DNA from: Sivonenia sp049582005
GTDB lineage: Bacteria; Cyanobacteriota; Cyanobacteriia; Gloeobacterales; PMM-0068
Length of the DNA: 21,969 nucleotides
Reading direction: 5' to 3'
Assembly (NCBI GenBank): GCA_049582005.1
Contig: JBAUTB010000258.1
Location: 1 to 21,969 of the forward strand
Shown: in pieces, positions 1-7,870 of the stretch
Position numbering within the stretch: the first letter of the stretch is position 1
Layout: each line of letters starts with the position of its first letter
Made by a program: the position numbers and the translations under genes
The notes under the pieces: model-generated
What the model was told of the DNA's origin: nothing
The model's database searches: none
The model's input: the letters and a program-made list of their open reading frames with translations, nothing else

Positions 1-86
1 TGAGGAAGTTGCTGACCATCCTCAATGCCATGGTCAAACATGGAGAGTTGTGGAAGGCGACTGAGTTGGCAGAAGAGGGGATTTAA
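1..86 (+). CDS. C-terminal end of an IS110-type transposase (partial)
   Basis: The frame open from base 3 ends at TAA 84-86 and reads RKLLTILNAMVKHGELW followed by about ten further residues. The RKLL-ILNAMVK pattern is what I associate with the extreme C terminus of IS110/IS116/IS902-family transposases, which lie beside the catalytic serine domain. The catalytic part is left of the window, so I cannot say whether the element is intact. The sequence just after the stop (ccttgactttcaacacagtc, 98-117) looks like the untranslated end of such an element, but I cannot fix the boundary; IS110 elements lack long terminal inverted repeats. Identification rests on 27 residues recognised from memory. 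Confidence 0.6.
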   Translation, partial: RKLLTILNAMVKHGELWKATELAEEGI

Positions 87-217
87 GGATTCAAGCCCTT
101 GACTTTCAACACAGTCGCTAATCCGTCTCCGCAGGCAGCTATGCGTTACCCATAGGTCTTGAGCTTCCAGATGGATGCGGGTTTTGAGCCAGCAACTTCA
201 TGGGGGGTTAGGGGTGA

Positions 218-232
218 GGTAACTGTATTACC
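218..232 (+). promoter_or_regulatory. Small hairpin in the cruA leader
   Basis: GGTAA (218-222) and TTACC (228-232) can pair around a CTGTA loop, ending eight bases before the ATG at 241. No Shine-Dalgarno sequence lies at normal distance; the nearest purine-rich run is GGGGTGAGG at 211-219, just before and overlapping the hairpin. The helix is only five pairs, so a role is conjecture. Confidence 0.25.
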
Positions 233-240
233 CTAGAACT

Positions 241-2271
241 ATGCGCCAACTGCTCTATCTTGAGATTCCTTATCCCACAGACCAGGTTCTTTCTTGGTTG
301 CAATCCTGGCGCTGGAAGGGGGCAGACCACACACAAACGCCCGATGGCCTCAAGTTTTCTGTTGGAACCTGTGAATTTTCTCTCTTTTGCTGGAATGTAC
401 AGCGCACCACCTATTTCAAGTTATTTCAATGGCGTGGGGAATCTTTTCCCGAAGAGAAAACGCTGATTCAAAGCCTTACTACCCAAATCCGTGCGGCTTT
501 TCCCAGACGCTATCCAAGCCTGCCCGAAATTGATCCCAACGCCAATATCTTTGAGGCTCTTGCCCCTCACTATCCCTTGACTGCCCAATTTTTTCAGCGC
601 ATTCCGATGGGTGAGGAAGCCCTGAAAAAATGCTACTGGTGGGAAAAAACTTGGCGAGAAAATATTAAGCAACCGGGGACAGCAAAGGCAAAACAGGTGC
701 TCTTCCGAGAAAAACCAACCGGAGTCTCGACCCTCGAATTTGACTTGGTTTATAGTGGGGCCGCTTTAGGGGTGATCCATGCAGCGATGATGGCTCGCTT
801 GGGTTGGAAGGTAGCGGTCATGGAACGGGGTTCCTTTGGCGGGATGAATCGAGAGTGGAACATCTCCCGGGCTGAACTGCAATCTTTTGTGGCAGTCGGC
901 TTATTTACTGAGCAGGAAGTGGAAAGCCTGATTTTCAAAGAGTATCGAGATGGTTTCAACAAGTTCCACGATGGTAACGTTCCCAAACGCGCCGTAGCAG
1001 CTATTTTATCCACGCCTACGGTTTTGAATGTTGCCTTGGATGCTGAGCGATTACTGCGGCTTTGTGGAGAGAAACTGCGGGCCGCAGGGGGCGTAATTAT
1101 TGACAATACGGAATTTCAGAAAGTCTCGGTCTGGGATGAAGGGGTCTGTATCACCGGACGTAATCGTACAACGAATGAAAATGTCCAAATTACAGGACGG
1201 GTATTCATGGATGCGATGGGTTCCGCCTCCTTGGTGGCGCAACAACTCAATGATGGACGAGCTTTTAATTCTGTGTGTCCGACGGTAGGTGCGGTTGTAG
1301 AAGATGGCTTTGAAGATGGGGTTTGGGACTATGATTTAGGCGATATCCTCTATTCCCATGGTGATATTTCACGGGGCAGACAGCTGATTTGGGAATTATT
1401 TCCCGGCAAAGATAAAGAGCTGACGTTCTATCTATTTCACTACCACGAAGTCCATCCGCAAAATCCCGGTTCGCTTTTAGAACTCTACGAAGATTTCTTT
1501 GCAATTTTGCCAGAGTATAAGCGCTGTGACTTGGAAAAACTGAAGTGGAAGAAGGCTACTTTTGGTTATATCCCTGCCTACTTCAGTGTGGGAGAGAAGT
1601 CTAGAAAAGCAGCCTATGATAGAGTTCTGGCTATTGGAGATGCAGCCTCTTTGCAATCTCCTCTAGTGTTCACTGGCTTTGGCTCGCTAGTCCGAAACCT
1701 GCCTCGGCTTTCTAACTTACTGGATGAAGCCCTCCAGTTTGATTTGGTGACTGGGGATGATCTTGATAGAATCCGGGCCTATCAAAGCAATATCACCGTC
1801 ACCTGGTTGTTTTCGAAGGGGATGATGGTGCCTACGGGCCAAGAACTTCCGCCTGAACGGATCAATGCCATTCTCAATACCTTCTTTGGCATCATGGCGG
1901 AAGAAGACCCGAAGATGGTGGATGACTTCATCAAGGACCGGGCCGGATGGTTGGCCTTTAATCGAATGGCGGTCCGGGCGGCCCTGAAAAACCCGATGTT
2001 GCTGGTTTGGATTTGGCAATTGACGGGGTTTAGCTATTTCCTCCGTTGGTTCCCCAGCTATCTGGAATTTACGGCCCATAGCTTTTTGGGTTGGACCTTG
2101 GGCGGCTGGTTCCCTACCCTCCTCTGGCGTTTAGAACCATCCCTCAAGAGCTTTTCTCCCCGCTTGTGGCATCGTCTTCTGGCCTGGACATACCGACTCA
2201 ATTACTCGGTGGGTAAGCCTCAGTCAGTGAAAATACGGAAGGCATACAAAGAAGCCGTAAAAGTTTCATAA
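241..2271 (+). CDS. cruA: CruA/CruP-family FAD-dependent lycopene cyclase homologue
   Basis: This 676-residue protein is a flavin-dependent oxidoreductase of the CruA/CruP type. CruA cyclises the ends of lycopene to gamma- or beta-carotene in cyanobacteria and green sulfur bacteria that lack CrtL. A degenerate dinucleotide-binding fold sits at about residues 167-197 (SGAALG, ending VMERG). It is followed by REWNISR near 204, a pattern I recall from this family, and by the second FAD motif VLAIGDAASLQSPLVFTGFG near 463. About 160 residues precede the FAD domain, and the hydrophobic C-terminal region (LLVWIWQLTGFSYFLRWFP) may associate with membrane. The opening MRQLLYLEIP also matches my memory of cyanobacterial homologues, and an in-frame stop at 220-222 leaves ATG 241 as first start. 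Length favours CruA over the shorter CruP, but cyclase activity cannot be read from sequence. It appears monocistronic. Confidence 0.7.
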   Translation: MRQLLYLEIPYPTDQVLSWLQSWRWKGADHTQTPDGLKFSVGTCEFSLFCWNVQRTTYFKLFQWRGESFPEEKTLIQSLTTQIRAAFPRRYPSLPEIDPNANIFEALAPHYPLTAQFFQRIPMGEEALKKCYWWEKTWRENIKQPGTAKAKQVLFREKPTGVSTLEFDLVYSGAALGVIHAAMMARLGWKVAVMERGSFGGMNREWNISRAELQSFVAVGLFTEQEVESLIFKEYRDGFNKFHDGNVPKRAVAAILSTPTVLNVALDAERLLRLCGEKLRAAGGVIIDNTEFQKVSVWDEGVCITGRNRTTNENVQITGRVFMDAMGSASLVAQQLNDGRAFNSVCPTVGAVVEDGFEDGVWDYDLGDILYSHGDISRGRQLIWELFPGKDKELTFYLFHYHEVHPQNPGSLLELYEDFFAILPEYKRCDLEKLKWKKATFGYIPAYFSVGEKSRKAAYDRVLAIGDAASLQSPLVFTGFGSLVRNLPRLSNLLDEALQFDLVTGDDLDRIRAYQSNITVTWLFSKGMMVPTGQELPPERINAILNTFFGIMAEEDPKMVDDFIKDRAGWLAFNRMAVRAALKNPMLLVWIWQLTGFSYFLRWFPSYLEFTAHSFLGWTLGGWFPTLLWRLEPSLKSFSPRLWHRLLAWTYRLNYSVGKPQSVKIRKAYKEAVKVS

Positions 2272-2370
2272 AGTTCAATATTTACATCATCCTACTAATA
2301 GATACCTTAAGCCCAGATAGGCACTCTGAATTCCTATTTTAGGACTTAGAAGAGCCACAGGTTTGTAAAG

Positions 2371-2415
2371 ATGACGTGTCAATTTCTCTACGTATTATGA
2401 CTAAGTTGTAGAGAA
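2371..2415 (+). promoter_or_regulatory. Candidate promoter of the minor-pilin operon with an overlapping inverted repeat
   Basis: ATGACG (2371-2376) and TATTAT (2393-2398), 16 bases apart, match sigma-70 consensus at 4/6 and 5/6. An 8-bp inverted repeat, TTCTCTAC (2384-2391) and GTAGAGAA (2408-2415), brackets the -10 box, as an operator would; the two arms could also fold as an RNA hairpin. A start near 2405 gives a leader of about 150 bases. The rest of 2272-2558 is AT-rich and shows nothing else convincing. Confidence 0.35.
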
Positions 2416-2558
2416 TCCTTACACTTCTAACAAAAAAATTTTACTAGAATTTAGCTCTTTCTGCATATAAGTTTCATCTCACTGCTTAGGTTATCACGAT
2501 AGATTAGGCCCATACAGGCATCAATACTTGTTTCGCATCAACGTTGGGGCGTACAAAA

Positions 2559-5168
2559 GTGCAGAGAACTAATCAAGGAAGACGTGGGCAGAAAGGATTT
2601 TCTTTAGCGCTTAGTATATTTGTAGGCGTAATCCTAACTGGGCTTGCTTTCGCAATTATGAGACGGTCCTCAAGCGAGGTCCAGATAGCATCTTCCAATA
2701 GCAATGCCGTAAATGCTTTGAATGCTGCTGAATCAGCAGGCACAGTTGCGTTAGATACACTTCTAAAACAAGGTAACACCGTAGCATTTCCTACAGGAAC
2801 CACGGCAGATCAAGTACTTCCTTACTTATGTAGAGATAACCCTTTATGGGTTCTAGTACAACGTCCTACTGCTAATGCTAATTATCGTACAATTTCAACA
2901 GCCTCAAGTACGACAGCACCAGCAACGTTCCTCCAACAGAATGGAACTAACGCTGCAGCAGATGGTAGTAACGCCTTTGACCCTCTTACTTTAACTACTT
3001 CTGATTCTTTTCTAGCAACGAATCAATCCGTAGTTATGGCAAAAGGTAGCAATACGATTAGTAATGGCGTGGGTGGAAATACTACATTTCCTGTAAATTT
3101 AGGCATGAGTACGCTAACTCAGACTAGTTGTACAGGTCTAAGTTCTTCAACTACTGGTAGCAGCCCCAATATAACAAGAACTTATCTGCCGGGAGGTCCA
3201 GGGTTAACTTGGACAGGGCTTTCATCTGGGACTGCTGACATTCCTATCAGTACAAGACAGCTTGGCAATTTAGGTGATAATCAGGTTTGGTCCATAGCAA
3301 CTTTACAGAATTTCGCATTAAGTCAAGTACAGATTATCACAGGGACTAAGGTAGGAGATGCTACATATAATAGACCGCTAAGCTTATTCCGTCTGGTATA
3401 TACCTATAATCTCAAAGGTGAAGGCCAAATTCGCAAGAGTAATGGAACCGTTATTGCTCGTCAAGTGGTGCAAGCTCCAAATATCTTGATTGTCGATTTG
3501 GCAGAAACGAGCAATTTAGCTTTTTCCCAGTATGGCTACTTTGTCAGTAACTTTAATGGGCTCTATTTCGGAGGTAATGAAGTCTACGATGGAAACGTCT
3601 ACCTTGGCACCGCTCCAGGATTTTATGTCAATAACGGAGAGAACCTGCCCACGATATCAGGAAACTTTACCTCCGCAGGATGTAGAACGAAAGGGTCCTC
3701 AGCTACAGCATGCCAAAGCGTTAATATTTCCTCAGGGAGGTATGGAACTTACTACACTGCTGGAAGCAAACTAGGTAGTAATGCGACCTTAACCCAATCA
3801 GCAAACTTCCAAAGTGGTGCAAAGTTTTCTGAAGATGGTATTGGCTATATTCCAAAACCAACCAGTGGAGGCTACCAGCTTAAAGCAGCACTCTTTGGCA
3901 ATACTTCAGCTGCCGCGAATCCTAATGATGACGTAATGAAAAATTCTGAAGTAAGAGCTGCCCTTGGAGTAGCAGTTTCCTCAGAAACCGCAACACCCAA
4001 TGGCGTCTACTGGACTAATCCTACCGACCATACTAGTTCTACACAGGCATCAAACTATAGTACTTGGCTCTCTAAAGCCACCTCTACAAGTGATCCCAAC
4101 AATAATTCTAGTAACCTATTGAAAGGTATTTATATTAAGGGGGATGTTGACAACATCAATATGTACGCTGCTAAATCCTCTTCTACACTTACCTCCCCTG
4201 ACGTCCAAGTTATAGAAGTTCAACAAACTTCAGGAAGTACTATTCAAAGAACTAAATTCACGATGAATAAGACAGCAAATACGATGTCTGTCCAAGTTGC
4301 TTCAGGCACATCAGGTACAGAGGCCTATGGTACTGCCATAAATTATAATCAAGCTCCAAACGGTATGATTTTTGTAGACGGAAAAGTTGGTACTGATGTT
4401 GGCAGTACTTCAGCTTATAACGTAGGCTGTACGGCTAAAGTAAGCTGTAGAGGATTAATTAGCATTCCAGAAAACAACAATGCTGCTACTTTATCTTTTG
4501 CAAGCGGCGCAGATACTCCTACCATTCAAAAAGATTGGGGATTGACTATCGCGGCTAATGGTAATGTGGCTATTCAAGATAACCTGAACTATCAAGTAGA
4601 TCCTAGAGGAGCTGACCGTACGTTTGGCACGAGTGATGATCCTGCTACTGCTAATGCACAAAACGCCTTAGGCATCGTGGCTTTTGATCAGAGCAGTGTA
4701 AAGAGTGCTAGTGGCACTATTAGCACTACTACTATTAATGGCCAGGTTTATTGGGGCAATGGACTCAAGAACAACGCTCGCAAAGATACTGTAAATGGGC
4801 AGACTGTTGATGCAGTAGATGTGCAAGCATCTATCTTTGCCAACCAGGTTGGAATTAGTTCCGGAAGCATACGGTTAGCAGAATATGTAAGACTCCTCGG
4901 AGGTGAGATTCAAACAAATGCAGGAGCGGACTTTGCTAGTGGATGCAGTAGCACAGTTAATCTTCCAACGGGAGGTACGCTCAGCTCAACAGTTTGTCAG
5001 GGAGGTCGTATGAATCTGACGGGTGATCGACGCATGCAGAACGGTGAGTTAGCTCCTCCAGGATTCCCTACTCTTCAAAATGGCACACCTACCTATGTAG
5101 CGAATCCTGTCGGTCAGCAATCAGTTGGCAAAACCCGTTGGCAAACCCTCATGTATCAACCTAGCTAA
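2559..5168 (+). CDS. Very large K-type minor pilin (PilX/ComZ-like), candidate pilus tip protein
   Basis: The N terminus has a short basic leader, then KG|FSLALSIFVGVILTG, a class III (prepilin peptidase) signal at residues 13/14 followed by the hydrophobic helix and AVNALNAAESAG, the PilX N-terminal pattern. Position 5 of the mature helix is Leu instead of Glu, as in K-type tip pseudopilins such as GspK. At about 869 residues it is several times longer than ordinary pilins. The body is rich in Ser, Thr, Asn and Gly with eight cysteines, several in close pairs. Stretches such as EVYDGNVYLG and, near the end, ALGIVAF with VDVQASIFAN and RLLGGEIQ recall DUF4900/beta-solenoid segments like those in Thermus ComZ, a large DNA-uptake tip pilin. 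I infer a tip adhesin or DNA-binding role. The start could be GTG 2559 (used here) or in-frame TTG 2544; neither has a strong ribosome site. Its stop is three bases before the next gene. Confidence 0.75.
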   Translation: MQRTNQGRRGQKGFSLALSIFVGVILTGLAFAIMRRSSSEVQIASSNSNAVNALNAAESAGTVALDTLLKQGNTVAFPTGTTADQVLPYLCRDNPLWVLVQRPTANANYRTISTASSTTAPATFLQQNGTNAAADGSNAFDPLTLTTSDSFLATNQSVVMAKGSNTISNGVGGNTTFPVNLGMSTLTQTSCTGLSSSTTGSSPNITRTYLPGGPGLTWTGLSSGTADIPISTRQLGNLGDNQVWSIATLQNFALSQVQIITGTKVGDATYNRPLSLFRLVYTYNLKGEGQIRKSNGTVIARQVVQAPNILIVDLAETSNLAFSQYGYFVSNFNGLYFGGNEVYDGNVYLGTAPGFYVNNGENLPTISGNFTSAGCRTKGSSATACQSVNISSGRYGTYYTAGSKLGSNATLTQSANFQSGAKFSEDGIGYIPKPTSGGYQLKAALFGNTSAAANPNDDVMKNSEVRAALGVAVSSETATPNGVYWTNPTDHTSSTQASNYSTWLSKATSTSDPNNNSSNLLKGIYIKGDVDNINMYAAKSSSTLTSPDVQVIEVQQTSGSTIQRTKFTMNKTANTMSVQVASGTSGTEAYGTAINYNQAPNGMIFVDGKVGTDVGSTSAYNVGCTAKVSCRGLISIPENNNAATLSFASGADTPTIQKDWGLTIAANGNVAIQDNLNYQVDPRGADRTFGTSDDPATANAQNALGIVAFDQSSVKSASGTISTTTINGQVYWGNGLKNNARKDTVNGQTVDAVDVQASIFANQVGISSGSIRLAEYVRLLGGEIQTNAGADFASGCSSTVNLPTGGTLSSTVCQGGRMNLTGDRRMQNGELAPPGFPTLQNGTPTYVANPVGQQSVGKTRWQTLMYQPS

Positions 5169-5171
5169 ACT

Positions 5172-5897
5172 ATGAGAATCCTTATGCGCAGCCGCAATCG
5201 TGTTGGTTTGACCCTCGTTGAAGTGCTTGTATCGGTTACCTTTACCGCTATTCTTTTAGCAGGTTTATCAGTTCCCCTCGCCATCGGTATGGTCAATCGT
5301 AAACAGGGGCAAAATCTTACAGATGCGACCAATCTTGCCCAGGCTGAACTGGAAAGCATTCGTGGGACATGGCTAGATCCAACTCCTTCTGCAGATATAA
5401 CAAAATCGGTTGGGCAGAGTAATTTCGATAACAACAATATCAACGTCGCCTGGCTTGCCCCGAACACTACAAACCCCTGTGTACTCAGTGCTACAACAAC
5501 ACTGACAAATGTTTATGCTGCAGGCTCAGTCTTATCTCGTAATGATACGGTAAATAATCTATTGAGTGATCCTTCCCAACTTGCCCCCAATAGTACTGAG
5601 ATACCCACAGCCGTTAGAAATATTGCGATTGATTCCAATGGAGATTGCAAACAAGACTATTGGGGCCAAATTATCTTTGGTAACGCTCCAGACAGCACAG
5701 GTACTGCCAGCATAGCCAATACAAAAAGAGTGGTTATTCGCATTTTCCGTCTACAAACCAACCCCAATAGCCTTAGCTATACTCCTGTAAATGCAGCACG
5801 TCCTACTATTTTTGGTCAATCCGGAAACGTGCAGAATGGAGTTTCAATAATGAATTTACCTTTAGCTGTTGTTATTGCCGATATCCCCCGCTCTTAA
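5172..5897 (+). CDS. I-type minor pilin (PilV-like prepilin)
   Basis: A 241-residue prepilin-like protein with the leader MRILMRSRNRVG and mature start LTLVEVLVSVTFTAILLAG, giving cleavage after Gly12 and the conserved Glu at position 5. The following NLAQAELESIRG is the PilV/GspI signature (small residues, then E-x-IR). Such proteins join the H, J and K subunits in the complex that primes pilus assembly in the inner membrane and ends at the tip. Two cysteines (NPCVLS and NGDCKQD) could form a disulfide. It begins three bases after the PilX-like stop, so the genes are surely cotranscribed. ATG 5184 is an alternative start that would leave a shorter leader. Confidence 0.82.
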   Translation: MRILMRSRNRVGLTLVEVLVSVTFTAILLAGLSVPLAIGMVNRKQGQNLTDATNLAQAELESIRGTWLDPTPSADITKSVGQSNFDNNNINVAWLAPNTTNPCVLSATTTLTNVYAAGSVLSRNDTVNNLLSDPSQLAPNSTEIPTAVRNIAIDSNGDCKQDYWGQIIFGNAPDSTGTASIANTKRVVIRIFRLQTNPNSLSYTPVNAARPTIFGQSGNVQNGVSIMNLPLAVVIADIPRS

Positions 5898-5905
5898 GAG
5901 ATAAA

Positions 5906-6490
5906 ATGATGCATCGTAGAAATAATGGATTTACCTTAATAGAGGTGCTTGTCACAGTTTCAATAGCTGGCATTTTAGCTGCAATAACTACAGTATCTAT
6001 ACAACCACAACTCCAAAAACGGAGGCTCATTGAAGGCTCACAGCAAATTGAGCAAATCATTCGGAAAGCACAGCAAACAGCAATTACAAGGGCTCGGACA
6101 ACTTATATCCTATTCAATCCAGGAAATACCTATACTTTTGTTGTGGGAGACCCTTGCAAGCCAGATATTAAAGCCACTCCACTCGTGGATGATCCAACCA
6201 GTGATCGGATCCAATCTGTCACGACAGAAAACCTGCCTACTGACGTGAATATAGTTGCCACAGCGAATTCCCCGACTGATGGTGTTTGTCCTACTCCCAC
6301 TGGAGCTCAAGACCTTAATGTGAATACCCCAAAGCCCAATATCTTAGCTTTTGATTTTCAGGGAAGGGTTATGAATAACAACGCAGGCAGTCGATACATT
6401 CGTCTTCAACTTAATCCAGTTGGCAATTTTGGAAACTACGACACATACATACTGACTGTTCTCGGCGATATCGGTACGGTCAAATCATAG
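5906..6490 (+). CDS. H-type minor pilin (FimT/FimU/GspH-like prepilin)
   Basis: A 194-residue prepilin with the leader MMHRRNNG and mature start FTLIEVLVTVSIAGILAAI, a near-perfect type IV pilin N terminus with Glu5. The region IIRKAQQTAITRARTTYILF matches the GspH/FimT pattern (helix end followed by A-I-x-R and the first beta strand). FimT in some bacteria binds DNA, and FimU/GspH links minor pilins to the major pilin. Cysteines occur in DPCKPD and GVCPT. It lies 8 bases after the PilV-like gene. A second ATG at 5909 is equally possible; GAGAT upstream is a weak ribosome site. Confidence 0.85.
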   Translation: MMHRRNNGFTLIEVLVTVSIAGILAAITTVSIQPQLQKRRLIEGSQQIEQIIRKAQQTAITRARTTYILFNPGNTYTFVVGDPCKPDIKATPLVDDPTSDRIQSVTTENLPTDVNIVATANSPTDGVCPTPTGAQDLNVNTPKPNILAFDFQGRVMNNNAGSRYIRLQLNPVGNFGNYDTYILTVLGDIGTVKS

Positions 6491-6499
6491 GAATTATCC

Positions 6500-7330
6500 A
6501 TGAAAATCTACTCTCTTCGAAAAAGTAATGGCTTCACTTTAGTGGAAGTGCTGATAGCGGGTGTGGCCTCTGGTGTGATGGTTCTGGGTTTGATTGGCGG
6601 AGCTTCAGGTTTCTTTAGCCGCGACAGTCAAGAGCGCCAACAGATCCTCACACAGCAACGCCTAAGATTGGTTACGTCACAAATGGCATCAGATATTCGT
6701 CAAGCTGGATATATCTATCAAAATCCCACTACTGCTTCTGCGCTTATTGGTACAGGGACAATAGGTTTTCCTGCCAGTACTACTCCAATCCTGGCTGTAA
6801 TAGTTCCTAATCAGATTAATGGAGCTGCTGACCCAAACGGTAACTTTATCTTAGTTATCTATGCAACGGGCCCCATTCCAAACGTTGCCCCTTTTAACTC
6901 AATTAGTAGTATGCAAGGCAATGTTATCTATCGTTGGTATTCTCAGCCTGAAGCATTCGATCCACGTACTCAAACACAAGGCAACGGTAATCTACCCAAT
7001 GCACTTAATCTCAACTTTAAACTTTACGGTGGTGCAAATACAGATACTGTACCTCCGATATTGACTAGCAACATTAATACTATTACCCTCAATGCGCCTG
7101 CAGCTACTTTTGGCCCCACTGGAATGGCTGCCGCTCTTCAAAGTGCTACCGGGGAAACGGTCAGTATCCAAGCATACACAGGAACAGGTTGGGCGGGTAA
7201 GGTTCCTACCCTTACTGAATATCTCCAACCCCGCAATTTAGGACTACCGCCAGCTCCCTTACCTAGTTCAGTTGCGGGTGCTGGTGGGAATGTGGGGGGA
7301 TGTGTTTCTAATCCTGTTACTTGCGATTAG
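6500..7330 (+). CDS. J-type minor pilin (PilW-like prepilin)
   Basis: A 276-residue prepilin with the leader MKIYSLRKSNG and mature start FTLVEVLIAGVASGVMVLGL. The motif MASDIRQAGYIY around residues 65-76 is the PilW/GspJ signature (DIRQAGY). PilW-type proteins bridge the I and K subunits in the tip complex. The C terminus ends GGCVSNPVTCD, a likely terminal disulfide. It is the last gene of the minor-pilin operon, preceded by AGGAA as ribosome site at 6490-6494 and separated from the H-type gene by nine bases. No clear intrinsic terminator follows before the mobile-element remnant that starts at 7374. Confidence 0.85.
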   Translation: MKIYSLRKSNGFTLVEVLIAGVASGVMVLGLIGGASGFFSRDSQERQQILTQQRLRLVTSQMASDIRQAGYIYQNPTTASALIGTGTIGFPASTTPILAVIVPNQINGAADPNGNFILVIYATGPIPNVAPFNSISSMQGNVIYRWYSQPEAFDPRTQTQGNGNLPNALNLNFKLYGGANTDTVPPILTSNINTITLNAPAATFGPTGMAAALQSATGETVSIQAYTGTGWAGKVPTLTEYLQPRNLGLPPAPLPSSVAGAGGNVGGCVSNPVTCD

Positions 7331-7373
7331 ATTAGCCATTATAAACTGATAGCTATATCTATGGTTTGACTCT

Positions 7374-7492
7374 CTAAAGGGCACCTCGATTAATTCAAAT
7401 TTATTGAGAATAAAGCTGATTTATTGAGAATCTCTCAGGAGATTTCAAGGGTTTGGGCCATCGGCAAATCTATTTTTCGAGGTGCCCTAAAG
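7374..7492. mobile_element. MITE-like element, 107 bp, with terminal inverted repeats and target duplication
   Basis: GGCACCTCGA at 7380-7389 is repeated in inverse at 7477-7486, and the identical hexamer CTAAAG lies on both outer sides (7374-7379 and 7487-7492), as expected of a target-site duplication. The arms can also be read as 11 bp with a 4-bp TAAA duplication. Inside are two copies of TTTATTGAGAAT exactly 20 bp apart (7400-7411, 7420-7431) and a small palindrome TGAGA-ATC-TCTCA. It has no coding capacity. The ends look like those of IS5-related elements of cyanobacteria, from memory, so a matching transposase elsewhere in the genome would be the mobiliser. Confidence 0.6.
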
Positions 7493-7870
7493 TGATTTTG
7501 GGAAGCTAATATTTATATGCTTGGAGGGAGCGTAATAAATTCCAATAATAAGGAATTAAATTGTTAATAGCATTTTACTTTTTGAATGCGCCAAGGTTGC
7601 TTCTCCCCCCAGGATTGGGGGGCCGGGGGGACTATATTGCGATGCATTAATTTAGCAAATTGCTCTGAAAATAGATTTTCATCCTTTTGGGATGCTGAAA
7701 CATCAGCATGGACGATTGGTATAAGAGGATTTCTTGTTCGAGTGGGGTATGTCGGGGTTTGTCGGCTGCGCCTGCCGGACACGGCCACGCTCAACCCGAA
7801 CAGGCCATTTTTCATGCAGCACTCAAGCAAGGATCTAGGCTGGGTCTAAAATAGACGGCATCCTCTCAAT
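7493..7870. repeat. Non-coding region with hairpin cluster, likely repetitive or decayed sequence
   Basis: No convincing gene occurs here; the overlapping open frames on both strands (about 87 codons each) read through the hairpins and have no family-like features. Visible structure: AATTCC/GGAATT (7538-7543, 7552-7557); CCCCCC-AGGATT-GGGGGG (7605-7622) followed by another six Gs (7625-7630); ATGCTGA-AACA-TCAGCAT (7692-7709); and a GC-rich hairpin TGTCGGC/GCCGGACA with one bulge (7760-7781), enclosed by GGGTT/AACCC (7755-7759, 7793-7797). The C6/G6 hairpin resembles dispersed repeats seen between genes in many cyanobacteria, from memory. It may also hold the promoter of the sugar transporter operon, which I could not pin down. 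Confidence 0.4.

Noticed and set aside
7400..7431. CRISPR-like repeat (two TTTATTGAGAAT units)
   Set aside because: Only two 12-bp units with an 8-bp spacer inside a MITE-like element; no array and no cas genes.
7564..7849. Overlapping open frames of about 87 codons on both strands
   Set aside because: They run through the C6/G6 hairpin and other inverted repeats, have odd composition, lack good ribosome sites and resemble no family; they are more likely by-products of repeat sequence.
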